This document shows positions 45,629-57,106 of a stretch of DNA of 64,000 bases, piece after piece (within the stretch, counting starts at the first letter, position 1; each line of letters begins with the position of its first letter). Source of the DNA: Ailurus styani (Eukaryota; Chordata; Mammalia; Carnivora; Ailuridae); assembly GCA_002007465.1 (NCBI GenBank), contig LNAC01000032.1, positions 4,677,675 to 4,741,674 on the forward strand. The letters run 5' to 3'. The position numbers and the translations under genes were made by a program. Under the pieces are notes generated by a model. That model saw only the letters and a list, made by a program, of their open reading frames with translations. It did not search any database and had not been told where the DNA came from.

Positions 45629-45694
45629 AAATAAAGTCAGTCTTATTCTTTCCTCATGTTGAGAGTCCTTCTTTTAAATAGTTGTAATAATTTT

Positions 45695-45894
45695 TTTGGA
45701 ATTTATTTATTTTAGAAAGAGACAGAGAGCATGAGTGGGAGGGGCAGAGGGAGAGGGAGAGAGAATCTCAAGTAGACTCTGCACTGAGAAGGCACAGAGC
45801 CCAATGCAGATCTTGATCTCATGACTCTGAGATCATGACCTGAGCTCATGCCAAGAGTCAAATACGTAATCGACTGTACCACCCAGCCACCTCT
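45695..45894 (-). mobile_element. Carnivore SINE (SINEC, older)
   Basis: Inverted Can-SINE, diverged head CTGTACCACCCAGCCACCTC. Target-site duplication AGTTGTAATAATTTT (45680-45694) and AGTTACAATAATTTT (45896-45910), one mismatch. Confidence 0.92.
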
Positions 45895-45910
45895 GAGTTA
45901 CAATAATTTT

Positions 45911-46265
45911 AAGCTTACTTACTTTTTTCTGCTTTTCAGTTTTTTTCTACTACTTGACATTCTTAAATCTACTCTCACCCTCTTAGTTTGTTTCCTTGTG
46001 TGTTTTATAATTTTAGATTCTTAGCTTATTTTTAATGTTTTTGTTCTGTAGAAAATCTTGGTTGAAGGCATGTCCTATTGCTACTTTTAGGCTCCCCCGG
46101 ATGTTACAATTTGGGATCACTTTTTCTGTCACTTTCTCATCTCAGAGTTTAGCGAATTTCATATAATAGTCTCGAATTTCAACTCTAAGTCCTCGAGTTC
46201 ATGTGAGAGGAGGCCAGTGGTTACAAATTCACAGGGGAAACTTCTTCACATAGAGCCCTGTCGAA
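45911..46265. other. Intergenic sequence, no gene
   Basis: T-rich, possibly an old L1 relic; nothing firm. Confidence 0.3.
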
Positions 46266-46267
46266 GA

Positions 46268-46420
46268 CATTAATTCATTCATTCAATAAACATCTAGCAA
46301 GTTCCAGCCATACGCCATCATTGTGTTAAGGAATAGGAATATAGCAACAAGTTAAACAGGCAAAGCCCCTGCTCTCATGAAAGTTAGATTTTGGTGGAAT
46401 GTATTTGGTGTTGCTGGTGG
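46268..46420 (-). repeat. L2 LINE 3'-end fragment
   Basis: Reverse L2: ATTCATTCATTCAATAAACA, GGAATAGGAATATAGCAACA and AAGCCCCTGCTCTCATGAAA. Confidence 0.75.
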
Positions 46421-46599
46421 GGAAATTTTTCTAGTCTTCTGGCAGAAATCCATTTAAAAGTAAACATGTAATATTATATTTATTATTTCTATGTGTTTGG
46501 TGGCATAGAATTACAATATCTGGTCTACCGTGTAGCAGGAAACGTATTTCCCCTAATCACTAATGCTCTAGCCAAAATCTCCTTTCTTTCCCCAAACAT

Positions 46600-46925
46600 A
46601 CCAAACTCACTTATGCCACAAGTGGAAGTTTATTTCCACTCTCCCTGAAATCCCATTTCCCAACCCCTCACTTTGCTGGCTTCTTCTTGTCTTTCAGGCT
46701 GTGCTCAAATGCCATTTCTTCTTAGAGACTTTCCTGGACCACCTTGAACACTCTTTATCTCAGTCACTAATTATCCTGTTTCATTTATAACTTTATTGTT
46801 ACTTGAAATTATTGTATTTCTTTATTTCCTTACTTGTTTATCATACCTCTATCCCACTAGAATGTAAACTCTATGAGAGCAGCGGTCTTTTCTGCTTGGT
46901 TTACCACTGTTACTCTAGGGTCACA
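46600..46925 (+). repeat. L2 LINE 3' fragment
   Basis: Forward L2: CAGGCTGTGCTCAAATGCCA, GAGACTTTCCTGGACCACCT and CACTAGAATGTAAACTCTAT. Confidence 0.8.
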
Positions 46926-46990
46926 CTGTCACCACCTTGATTCAATCTTAGTGTCACTATTGGTAGCATGACCAAATATGTCATAGTTTG

Positions 46991-47575
46991 GCCTGCTTAC
47001 CAATAACTATTGTTTAATAAAATGTGAGTTTGCATGTGTGTGTGTGATAGAATTTGGTGTAAGATGCGATACAAAAAGTAAAACACAACATCACTGATGA
47101 TAGCTTCTAACCAAGACTTTTTTAGATTTGAATTCTAGATTATAGACTTCTCAGGGGTGAAGGCACAAAATAAATGACACCAGAAAGAGGAATATTTGAA
47201 AGGGGAGGTGGACATTCCATAGAATATACTGTCTAGTTTCTTCAGCAAGTAAGAATCTTGTAAATTCTGTAGTTAGTATCATTAGCGATGGTGCCTGAGG
47301 CTTGACCCCTAGGTGTTACCACATCTAGTCCTTGGTTCTTAGTATTCTGCTTGTTTTATACAGATAATAAGTACACTGAAACTTGCCGCTAGAATGTATG
47401 CATCTGCCTCCAATAAACCTTTAATGCATGTGTTTGGAGCACTCAAAGAAGAGATAAAGTAGACATACCCAATTTTATACAAGTTGTATTAACTGTTCTT
47501 GGCCTGATTACTAATAAAGTGTGTTTTAATAAAATGTGTGTGTGTGTGTATTATGTGATAGAATTTGGTGTCAGA
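46991..47575 (+). repeat. Pair of diverged ~75-bp direct repeats
   Basis: Near 46991-47066 and 47500-47575 the same order recurs: GGCCTG.TTAC.AATAA, TTTAATAAAATGTG, a TG run, then TGATAGAATTTGGTGT. The flanks do not match. Between them lies unassigned sequence. Confidence 0.5.
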
Positions 47576-47638
47576 CCTGTTTTCATTATAAACCTCCCCA
47601 CCTCTAGTTATTAGTAGCTATTGAAACTAGGAGAGTGT

Positions 47639-47836
47639 GGAGTGCCTGGGTGGCTCAGTGGGTTAAAGCCTCTGCCTTTGGCTCAGGTCATGATCTCAGG
47701 GTCCTGGGATTGAGCCCTGCATCAGGCTCCCTGCTCGGTGGGGAGCCTGCTTCCTCCTCTCTCTCTGCCTGCCTCCCTGCCTACTTGTGATCTCTCTCTC
47801 TCCTTGTCAAATAAATAAAATCTTTTTTAAAAAATC
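47639..47836 (+). mobile_element. Carnivore SINE (mustelid-type)
   Basis: Forward Can-SINE AGTGCCTGGGTGGCTCAGTG, CTCTGCCTGCCTCCCTGCC, AAATAAATAAAATC tail. Confidence 0.94.
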
Positions 47837-47837
47837 C

Positions 47838-47985
47838 TGATTATAATCTTTGGCTTAAAATCTAATTTATCTGATATAAGGATTGCTACCCCAGCTTTCT
47901 TTTGATGTCCATTAACATGGTAAATAGTTTTCCACCCCTTCACTTTAAATCTGGAGATGTCTTGGGGTCTAAAATGAGTTTACTT
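47838..47985 (-). mobile_element. L1 ORF2 fragment
   Basis: Reads as reverse L1 ORF2: AAAATCTAATTTATCTGATA, GATTGCTACCCCAGCTTTC and CACCCCTTCACTTTAAATCT. No intact frame. Confidence 0.7.
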
Positions 47986-48690
47986 TGGTTTGAGCCATCA
48001 TCCTCTCACGTAAATAACTACAATAATTTCCTAAATGTCCTCCATGCTTCCACTGTTGGCCCCTTTAATCTATTTTCAAATAATACTCAAAGTCAATATC
48101 CCCTTGTTGTGTCTTACAAAGCCCCACACAATCTGGTTACCATTACACCCTCTTCTTTCTCTGACTTATACAACTTTCCCCAATTCTCTTTTCTGCAGTC
48201 ACACTGGCTTCCTTATTGTTCCTTGGAGATGTCAGGGATGCTTCCTCATGAGGGCTTGAAAAACTCTTGTGGAGAGCCATGTGGTTCACTTTCTCACGTC
48301 TTTTAAGTCTCTACTCAAATACTTTTTTTGAACTCTCAACTCCTAGATCAAGAGTCACTTGCTTTACAGACTGAAGCAACCAGGTGTCCTCAAATTCCTT
48401 TTATTTTTTTCAGTGAAGCCAAACTTGGCTACTCATTTATTTTGCAACCATTCCCATCATCACTGTGGAACTAACAAATCCATTTGCTCTGCTCTATATT
48501 TTTTCTATATGACTTATCATAAAGTATAATAAAAATTTACCTATTTATTATGTTGATTGTGTCTCCTACCAGCGGAATGTAAACTCCATTGAAAACAGAA
48601 AATTTAATCTATTTTCCACACTGATATATTCTTAGCAGCAAGCAAACTGGCACTTACAAGAACTCAATAAGTATTGATGGAATAAATAAA
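47986..48690 (+). repeat. L2 LINE 3' sequence
   Basis: Forward L2: CAAAGCCCCACACAATCTGG, GCAGTCACACTGGCTTCCTT, GACTTATCATAAAGTATAAT, GGAATGTAAACTCCATTGAA and AATAAGTATTGATGGAATAA. It lends a 134-codon chance frame at 47902-48306. Interrupted by a 59-bp SINE head. Confidence 0.85.
48330..48388 (-). mobile_element. Head-only Can-SINE fragment with target-site duplication
   Basis: GATCAAGAGTCACTTGCTTT and ACTGAAGCAACCAGGTGTCC correspond to the inverted SINE head (usual form AAGAGTC..GCTTAACC..GAGCCACCCAGGTGCC). Body and tail are absent. Flanks CTCAAATAC plus T-run (48314-) and CTCAAATTCC plus T-run (48389-) look like a diverged target-site duplication inside an L2. Confidence 0.55.
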
Positions 48691-50032
48691 TCTAAAATTA
48701 GAGAATATTTGGGGATTATAAGTTATAAAATAATTGAATAAAAACTACAAAGCAGATTTAAAATGATTAAAGACACAAAATAAGGGGGAGAAAAGCAAAT
48801 GCAAAAAATAAGAAAAGTAGTATGGTGTTATCAATGTCAGACATAATTGCATTTTATTATATAAGCATAAATAGGAAAAAATACTACATAAAAATAAAAG
48901 AAATAGTCCAACAAGATCATACTACATGAACTTGTATACACCCAACAGTATAGTTTTGAACAATTAAAAGCAAAAGTGTGCATAGTCATAGGAAGAAATC
49001 AACAAATACACAATCATAAGAAGATTTTTATACATTTCTATTGAAAAAATTCATCAAGGAGGTGAAGATTAGTTAAATATAGAAGAGTCAAACAACAAAA
49101 TTATCAGGTCTTATCTTATTTTTATATAGTATATACAATTTATATTATATAGTATTCTCATATATTTATTTGTTACTTAAATTATATTTAATACATCTAT
49201 ATATTGATGTTAATAGAATACACAGTAATATACCAAATTTTATATTACATCTATGCTATTTATATATATTTCTAAATATTTACCTATGTAGAAAATGATG
49301 CACCCAAGAATAGCATACATGCATTGATGTATGCTATGGATCATTTTCTAAATGGCCACATATAAGACCATAAACTCTTTTTTCAAAAAATTGATAAGAT
49401 GCTTACCATAGTCTCCAATTTCAATACAATTAAATATTTTTAAAGTTGAAATTCCTGCTTAAATTTTGAAAACTAAAATGTGGAAAACTTAAAAAAATAA
49501 TTATTCAGATTTATATGGGATAAAGAAAAAAACAAAAAAATGGCAAAATACAACTGATATTGAAAATATTAGCTGTCAGACCTTATGGAGAGCAGGTAAA
49601 CTATTTCTAAGGAAAAATTTATAATATTAAATGCATTTCTTTGAAAAAATAAAAATATTTAAAATAAAGTAGTTAAGCATTCAAATCAAGAAACTATAAA
49701 AATAACAGAGAAAGTAATTAGAAGTAAATAATTTTTGAAATATAAGAACAAAAATTAATGAATAATGAATTAACCTTTAAAAAGTTGATCAATAAAACCA
49801 ATACATTGTTTAAATATTAATAAAATCAATTATTTAATAGAAAAAATCAAAAGCATAAAGAAGCCACAAATAAACAATTGTAGAATAAATTAAAGAGATG
49901 TTTTTAGTCATAAGAGAGCACACTGAATAACCTTATGACAATAAATTTGAAAATGTTCAAATTTTATATTTTCTAGAAGATATAAATGATAAAAATTGAT
50001 TCAAAAATTGATTGAAGAAGAAATAAGCTATA

Positions 50033-50232
50033 GGGGCTGCTAGGTGGCTCAGTAGGTTAGGCATCTGACTCTTGATTTTGGCTCCAGTCGTGATTTCAGG
50101 GTCATGAGATCAAATCCTGTGCAAGCTCTCCACTGGGTGTGGAGCATGCTTAAGATCCTCTCCCTCTTCCTCTCCTTCTGCCCATCCTCCACTCCGCTTG
50201 CACGCTACTCACACTCTAAAAAAAAAAAAAAA
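50033..50232 (+). mobile_element. Carnivore SINE (SINEC, oldest-type)
   Basis: Forward Can-SINE GGGGCTGCTAGGTGGCTCAG with ACTCTTGATTTTGGCTCCAG and GGGTGTGGAGCATGCTTAAG; diverged. Poly-A end. Confidence 0.93.
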
Positions 50233-50269
50233 GGTATAAATACCAATAACCATTTAAAAATTAAATCAG

Positions 50270-50488
50270 GGGCGCCTGGGTGGCTCAGTGGGTTAAAGCC
50301 TCTGCTTTTGGCTTAGGTCATGATCTCAGCGTCCTGGGATCGAGGCCCGCATCAGGCTCTCTGCTCAGCAGGGAGCCTGCTTCCTCCTCTCTCCTCTCTC
50401 TCTGCCTGCCTCTCTGCCTACTCGTAATCTCTCTCTCTGTGTCAAATAAATAAATAAAATCTTTAAAAAAAATTAAAAAATTAAAATT
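50270..50488 (+). mobile_element. Carnivore SINE (mustelid-type, young)
   Basis: Forward Can-SINE with intact GGGGCGCCTGGGTGGCTCAG head, CTCTGCCTGCCTCTCTGCC and long AAATAAATAAATAAAATC tail. Target-site duplication AAAATTAAATCAG at 50257-50269 and 50489-50501, perfect. Sits about 37 bp after another SINE. Confidence 0.97.
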
Positions 50489-50839
50489 AAAATTAAATCA
50501 GTAGTAAAAAATCTCTCCTCCAAAAATGAAACCAGGCAATGATGGCCTTACAGGTGATTTTTACCAAGTCTTTGAGAAAAAAGATGTTCTACATCTTGTT
50601 TTTAAAACTTTTTAAAGAGTAGAAAAAGAAGGAAAATTACTTTGGTTACAAAAACTGTCTGAATACAGTTCCAGAATAAAGATGACTCAGCAATCTCAGT
50701 TATGAATGTAAATGCAGAATTCCTAAATAAAGTATTAGCAAATACATGTCAGTGATTTATAACTAACACATGATAATACATCATGACCAAGCAGGGTTTT
50801 CTGAGGGATGAAATGATATCTAAACATCAGAGTTTATCA

Positions 50840-51030
50840 GGGGTACTGGGTGGCTCTTTCAGTTAAGCAGCTGCCTTTAGCTCAAGTCATGATTCCAGGG
50901 TCCTGGGACTGAGTCCACATTGGGCTCCCTGCTCAGCCGGGGAGTCTGCTTGTCCCTCTTCCTCCGTGCCTCCCCCGACTCATGCTTTCTGTTTCACAGT
51001 CTCTCTCTCAAATAAAAAAATAAATGAAAT
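50840..51030 (+). mobile_element. Carnivore SINE (SINEC)
   Basis: Forward Can-SINE with an unusually long target-site duplication: ATCTAAACATCAGAGTTTAT plus CA (50818-50839) and ATTTAAACATCAGAATTTAT plus CA (51031-51052), 22 bp with two mismatches. Confidence 0.95.
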
Positions 51031-52243
51031 ATTTAAACATCAGAATTTATCAATGTATTTCACCTCATTAACACATGAAAAGGAAAAAAGACAAAAGAAC
51101 AATTTTAATTGAGCAGGAAGAGTATTTATTGGACTATATTGGATAATCATTTATGCTAAACTAGAACCAGAAGAGAGCTTCTTTAATTTGTTAAAAAAAA
51201 CGTGTCTACCTAAAAAACAAACACTGTATTATGGTGAAACTTTATAAGCATTTTTAAAAAACCAGAACGACTGAAAAATTATCTAAAACTTAGAAATAGG
51301 CAAAAGAGAATAGTAGGTGTTCTTTCAGTGAAGAACTGGGTTCGCACCTTTGGTTGATTTTTCTGTTGGCTGAGCTATTTTATGGTTGTGCAGATGCAAA
51401 GGTTAACTTGTAGACATTTGTCTAGTGCAGATGAAAGTAATTTCTGTCTGGCAAAAATTATGACCCCAGAGTATGGTTTAGGCTCTGTAGGATGTTAACT
51501 AGTTTTGGATCTAACCCAGCAATTTTATCCTAAATTTCCTTTATTAAATTGTCTGTAAGTAACTTAACTCTAACTATAAAGTATACTAGTTCCCTCATTC
51601 ATTAATCAGTTGAATAAAATCCTTGGCATCTATCCATTCTCTACGTGCAAGAGAGCCATGATTTACCCCTTTGACAAATACTTTTTAACAAGAACAAGTC
51701 AAGGATGGGTGTTATTGTCGCTTCTATTCATCTTATGCTAGAAGATGTAAATAACTAACTAGTGAAAATGAATAATATGTTTAAGTATTAGAACAAAAGA
51801 GAAAAATACCTTGTGATTTTCAGGTGCTATGGTTCTCCAAAAAATTTAAATTAATTTTAATTTGCTGAATATAAAACTGATATATAAAAGTTAATAATCT
51901 TACTGAATATTTAGTAATAATGGTCGTAAAAATAACTTGGAAAGATACAGTTTATAAAAGCAGCAACAACAAAAATATATGTAGGAATAAACTTAATAGA
52001 AAGTGTGTAAGATCTCTTTAAAGAAAATTACAAAATATTATTGAAACATATGAAGAAGACAACTACATTACAAGATACATGATGCCAATAAACAGGATTA
52101 CTCAGTATTAGAAAGGTGTTTATTCTCTGAATTATTCTGTCAGTTAAAATAAATTTCATTAAATTCCTACTGGGATATTTCTCTGTGGAAACTGATTGAT
52201 TTTAAAATTTATATGGGACAATTAAGAATAAAGAATACCCAAG

Positions 52244-52434
52244 GGAAACCTGGGTGGGTCAGTCAATTAAACACCTGTCTGCCTTTGGCTCAGGTCATGA
52301 TCTTGGGATCGAGTCCCAGGTTGGGATCCCTGCTCAGCAGAGAGTCTGCTGCCTCCTCTCCCTCTGGCTCCTTCCCCCTTTCATGCTCTCTCTTTCTCTC
52401 TCAAATAAAGAAATAAAATCTTTAAAAAAAAAAA
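52244..52434 (+). mobile_element. Carnivore SINE (SINEC)
   Basis: Forward Can-SINE GGAAACCTGGGTGGGTCAGT to poly-A. Target-site duplication AAGAATACCCAAG (52231-52243) and AAGAATATCCAAG (52435-52447), one mismatch. Confidence 0.95.
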
Positions 52435-53937
52435 AAGAATATCCAAGACAATTTTAAGACTTGTCTTACCAGATATTAAGAGGATATCATAAAACTTATA
52501 AGACAATGTGACATTGGCTCAGAGACAAGCAAATAGATTAGTGGAGTAGAATAAGGAGTCCAGAAATAGGAGGTATATAAGGAATTTAAAGTAAAATAGG
52601 GGAAGCATTATAGGTCAAGGAGAAAAGGATGTGATTGATAGACTATATGAAAAAATTAATGTTCCTAAGTTACACCTTAAGCAAAAATAAATTTCAGGTG
52701 GATTAAAGATTTAAGTGTGAAAAACAGAAGTTTTAAATTATTAGTTTTGTAAAAAAAGAGAATGTATTTATTACATTGAAGAAGGGGTGAAAAACAAGAC
52801 AAAAAAAAGATTGCCGTATAATGAAGAACTTCTAAATAGTAAAAATTACCATAAACATATCCAAAAGATAATTGTCAGACAAGGAAAAGATATTCACAAC
52901 ATAAAAATCAAAGAATCAATATCAAAAATATATAATAAGTTATTACATGTAAATAGAAAAATCATTTGAAGATCTACCCTCGCTTCCCCAAACCAGAGTA
53001 GACAACAAGTAATGGATATGATCAGGTAGGTCACTGAAGTAGTAGAAAACATATTCATTATTAGATATATAAAAAGATAGTCATGTCAGTACTAAACTGT
53101 ACAAAAATGCTGAAATGGTAATGATGTAACATTTTGCATTCATCAGATCAGCAAAAATGTAAACATTCTAATAATTGTAAGTGTTATCAGTTATATGGAT
53201 TAATGATTACTCTTTTAGATTGTTGGTGGAAGTATAAATTGGTGCAAGGTAAAAATTGGAACATCTCCTTTGGAAAGCAATTTTATAATACATAAAAATT
53301 TGAAAATTTGTAGAAGAGTTTGGCAATATCTAGTACATTTGAAAATGTGCATACGCCATGACCATCAGTTTCTTGTTTAGGCCTATTATCATAGAAGATC
53401 TCTCACAGGAGACATTAACAGGTTTTTACTGAACTATTGTTTAAATAGTGAAAACTGGAGCCAGTGCAAATACCCAGTAACAAGTGACTGCATAAATAAG
53501 ATGTGGTATCTTCCCATGATGAAAACCTGTACAGGAGTTAGGATGAATTAGATAGAACCATGTGAATGAATATTAGTAAATGTCAAGAACATACATGTTG
53601 AGTGTCAAAAATAGATTGCTAAATGTGAAATACATTATAATTCTTTCTGCATACATTTTTAAAACCATATAAAGCAATACTATTTTAAAAACTTGGTCTG
53701 CCCATTTGATAGGTAGTAATAATATTTGTTTCTCAATGAAAAGCGAGGAAGTTGGGGATTATGAGAATACACAATATAAATAATGTGTTTGTTGCAGGTA
53801 GCATATACATGGATCAGAATGCTTTTGCAGATTTTTATTATAAAAAAAGAATAAGTGAAGGAAGGAAAACTGCATAATAAGTGGAAGTTAAGAAATCAAA
53901 TAATGTAAGGTCTTTTGATAACATCATTTCTTCTCAC

Positions 53938-54130
53938 ACATTCAGCAAATATCTGAGATGTCTAGATTTCCCTGGCACTGAACTGCATAGGTATAGACTG
54001 GTATACAAGATAGATAAAATTCCTGTTTGAAATTTAAAAAGGATACAGTATAGTAAAGGAGACAAATATAAATTGATAATCACAACACCACGAGAAAAGT
54101 GTCAATATAAAGAAGTGCCTAGTACTGAGG
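53938..54130 (-). repeat. L2 LINE 3'-end fragment
   Basis: Reverse L2: CACATTCAGCAAATATCTGA, TTCCCTGGCACTGAACTGCA and AAAATTCCTGTTTGAAATTT. Confidence 0.6.
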
Positions 54131-54855
54131 TAGTACTTTAGAGGACCACTGTGTTGGTTAGGATACCTTCCGGTATAAGTAACAGAAACTTGCTTAAACA
54201 ATTGCAGGGATGTATTAGTTCAAATACCTGGTAAGTTTAAAGAGAGCAGGATAGGTTTGATTCAGCAGCTAAAAACATCACCCCGTGGCAAAATTTCCTT
54301 CCTCAATTCTGCAATCGCTGGGGGTCAGCTCAATTTCATCCTACTGTTGGCTCCCCCTTGTGGTCTTGAGTGGTTACCAAATACTCAAAGTTTAATATTT
54401 CCCTTGTTCTGGAACAGGGAGACCCAGAAGACTTTGGAAACCTCTTTCCAAAGGAAGCCTCCAGCAAATCTCTTGTTCTGAGGGCATTTGTACTGCTGGG
54501 CAAAGCGGAGGCCCTTAATTAAGCTCGGTTTAATTGACCTACATCTCCACAGATAATTAACTCACAAAACATTCAGAAGGATATCAAAAAGCCCGATGTT
54601 TATAAGGAACAAAGTACTCTTCTCTTTATAAATATAAGCAAATACATGCTAATTTATTCACTTGTTTTTTAAATTTGCACTTGTTTTCTGGAAGTACTGT
54701 CTTGAGTTCTCAGATGTAGCTTTTTCAATATTTCTCATTTTGAAAGTTAGAATCACAAATTATATATTGGTTTATTACTTGAAAATTTATTTATTCGATA
54801 GACATATTTGAGAATATTTTATCATAAATATGAAATCAAATTAAATGAAAGATGA
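54131..54855. other. Intergenic sequence with an unnamed old repeat
   Basis: 54,150-54,480 opens GTTGGTTAGGATACCTTCCG GTATAAGTAACAGAAACTT in the manner of a common mammalian interspersed repeat that I cannot name. No gene. Confidence 0.35.
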
Positions 54856-54859
54856 GAGA

Positions 54860-56185
54860 GTAAAGTACTGGGGGGATATATGCTTAAGTCATTTCATAAC
54901 TTGGTATGAAATGGAAACTAAGTCTAACACAAAAATCAGAAACTGTAAGAAAGACAAATTTAACTACATAGAAAATAAAATTACCTGTACAGTCGACCCT
55001 TGAGCAACATGAGGATTAGGGGCACTGACCAGCTGAAAATTTGCATATAACTTTTGACTCCCCAAGAACTTACCTGTTAAGAGCCTACTATTGATCAGAA
55101 GCTTTACTGATAATGTAGACTGATTAACACATGTTTTGTATGCTATATGTATAAGTACTGTATTCTTACAATAGAGCAAGCTAAAGAAAAGAAAATGTTA
55201 TTAAGAAAGTCGTAAGAAAGAGAAAGTATCTTTACAGTACTGTACTGTATTTATTGAAAAAAACACACATAAGAGTGGAATCACATAGTTTAAACCCATG
55301 TTCCTCAATGGTCAACTGTACATGAAAAATACTCTAAATAAGGTAGATACAGGAACAGTGAACTGGGAATTAACATTTACTATATATATATGATCAACAG
55401 GCTATTTGACATAAATTACAAGAGATACTACAAATCAATATCAAATAACTAAATGGAATAAGAAAGGGCAAAAGTCATATGACATAATCCACAGGAAAAA
55501 AAAGTATAAATAACCAGAAACATATGAAAAGGTGTTCCATCTGACTACAAAAGAAAGAAATGCAAATTCAAACAATGGGATATTTTTCGTGGAAAAGATT
55601 AAAGTGAGTGATGATGCCAGTGATGGAAACAGACCATTTTATGAGGTGGGAGTATAAATTAACATACTTCACTGAAAGCAATTGGAAATACCTATTTAAA
55701 GTAAAGTAAATTTTGAAATTAAGTATTGATAACTTTTAGATTCAGATATTCTATTTCTAAGAATTTTTCCTGAAGAAAAGTTGCACAATTGTAGAAAGAT
55801 ATATGTATGTAGGTATTCATTGCAACTCTGTTTTCATATGAAAAATTGGAAACCACCTAATTGTCTATCAATTGAAATCTATCTGAAAAGCATGTAACAG
55901 TTATCTTTTGAATATCACACAATCGCTAAAATAGTATGTTACATCTATACATACTGACAAGGAAAGATAACTGAAAATGATTTTTAATTTGCAAAATATA
56001 TATAATCTGACCACATTTTTGTGAAGTATGTGATATAAATCTCGAATATATATTTTTTAAAAATCCAAAAGAGTGTACATCAAAGCAAAATCTGTGATTG
56101 TCTCTTGGGAATGGAACTCTGGAAAAGTAACCTTCAACTTTGCACATTCTATATTGCTTAGGTATTTTACAGTGGGCATATAACA
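54860..56185 (+). mobile_element. Old L1 LINE 3' portion interrupted by a Tigger element
   Basis: Forward L1 ORF2 end: AAATTTAACTACATAGAAAA, ATACTACAAATCAATATCAA, GAAAAGGTGTTCCATCTGAC, CAATTGGAAATACCTATTTA and GGAAACCACCTAATTGTCTA. The L1 reading continues on either side of 54990-55318. Confidence 0.7.
54990..55318 (+). mobile_element. Tigger-family DNA transposon (non-autonomous, TcMar)
   Basis: 329-bp element starting CAGTCGACCCTTGAGCAACA and ending TGTTCCTCAATGGTCAACTG, imperfect terminal inverted repeats (three mismatches over 22 bp). TA dinucleotides at 54988-54989 and 55319-55320 fit the mariner target duplication. Interior includes CTTTTGACTCCCCAAGAACT and GAAAATGTTATTAAGAAAGT, known from short Tigger derivatives. 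No transposase frame. Confidence 0.9.
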
Positions 56186-56880
56186 CTCTTGTTACCAGAA
56201 AAATATATATGAAGTTATATATCTAAAAATATGTACACATAATTTTTCAAGACAGAGATTAATGCTGTTAAATAACTATTATTGATATATTTACCTGACA
56301 TTTCACTGACACCTAAGAGAGTAACTCAAAACCACTAAAAGTTCAAGTTGTTAGCCAGGTGGTATATGAGTAGACAATATATAGAGTGTTAGTAGAGAGC
56401 TTTAAATGAAGGGATAAAGCAATAAAAATGGAATATTGAAGAATAGTGATTAGTTGGGAAAGGGTAATGGTTAGACAATGTGATATTTAGGGTCCTTGTA
56501 ACATCCATGTTCAGTACACCAGTTTTGCTTTGTGGTTGCAATAATGCTTACTGATGGGTCTCAAAATGTCTAAAAATTCAGCACAAATCATCTTCTGTGA
56601 TTCTCTCTGATCACTACCAAGACCCATATTTCTTATATCAAATAGAAAAAAGCATTTTATATAATGACAGATATCACAGAAAACCAAAACTAGCTGGGTA
56701 CCACTCCCTGCCACCCACTCCCCCCACCCCTGGACAAAAATAAACAAACAAAAAAACTTTCTTCTTTTTTCCTCTTTCATCTTTGATTTAGTGTCTGGGG
56801 CTGAGAATCCAGAGATAAATTACAGGTAAACATGCCTTCTTGGGAACTTGAACTCTAGATGAGAAGACAAACAAATGAAT
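56186..56880. other. Intergenic sequence, no gene
   Basis: Nothing recognised apart from AT-rich DNA. Confidence 0.45.
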
Positions 56881-56884
56881 TTTA

Positions 56885-56900
56885 AAAAGAAAGAAAGAAA

Positions 56901-56952
<52 letters not shown>

Positions 56953-56955
56953 AAA
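56885..56955 (+). repeat. (GAAA)n microsatellite
   Basis: About 71 bp of nearly perfect GAAA units. Length is likely to be polymorphic. Confidence 0.98.
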
Positions 56956-57106
56956 TAGAAATACATTCAATACATTGAAATTAGGTGTCAGTTAATGTCA
57001 GTGATGGCACAGTGTAACTAAGATTCTGTGTGTTGGGAGTGCTTAAAAATAAAGCTGGCCTTCCTGTATTTAAGGGTGGAGATTACATGTCACCTTTTGC
57101 AGACCT

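Larger units (their letters stand above)
48700..53920 (+). mobile_element. Old L1 LINE, degenerate ORF2 to 3' end, with four nested SINEs
   Basis: Forward L1 ORF2 order is preserved: CCAGGCAATGATGGCCTTAC near 50533, TGACCAAGCAGGGTTTTCTG near 50784, ATGTATTTCACCTCATTAAC, GTGGATTAAAGATTTAAGTG near 52699, AAACATATCCAAAAG then AGGAAAAGATATTCACAAC near 52880, GCAAATACCCAGTAACAAG and GTGGTATCTTCCCATGATG near 53510. Many stops and indels; only short open pieces such as 52787-52969 remain, so it is dead. SINEs at 50033, 50270, 50840 and 52244 are inserted in it. Confidence 0.8.

Noticed and set aside
47902..48306. 134-codon plus-strand frame
   Set aside because: Lies in L1 and L2 3' relics; the composition is that of L2 3' sequence, not a gene.
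52787..52969. 60-codon Lys/Asn-rich frame
   Set aside because: A surviving scrap of L1 ORF2 in an otherwise broken element.
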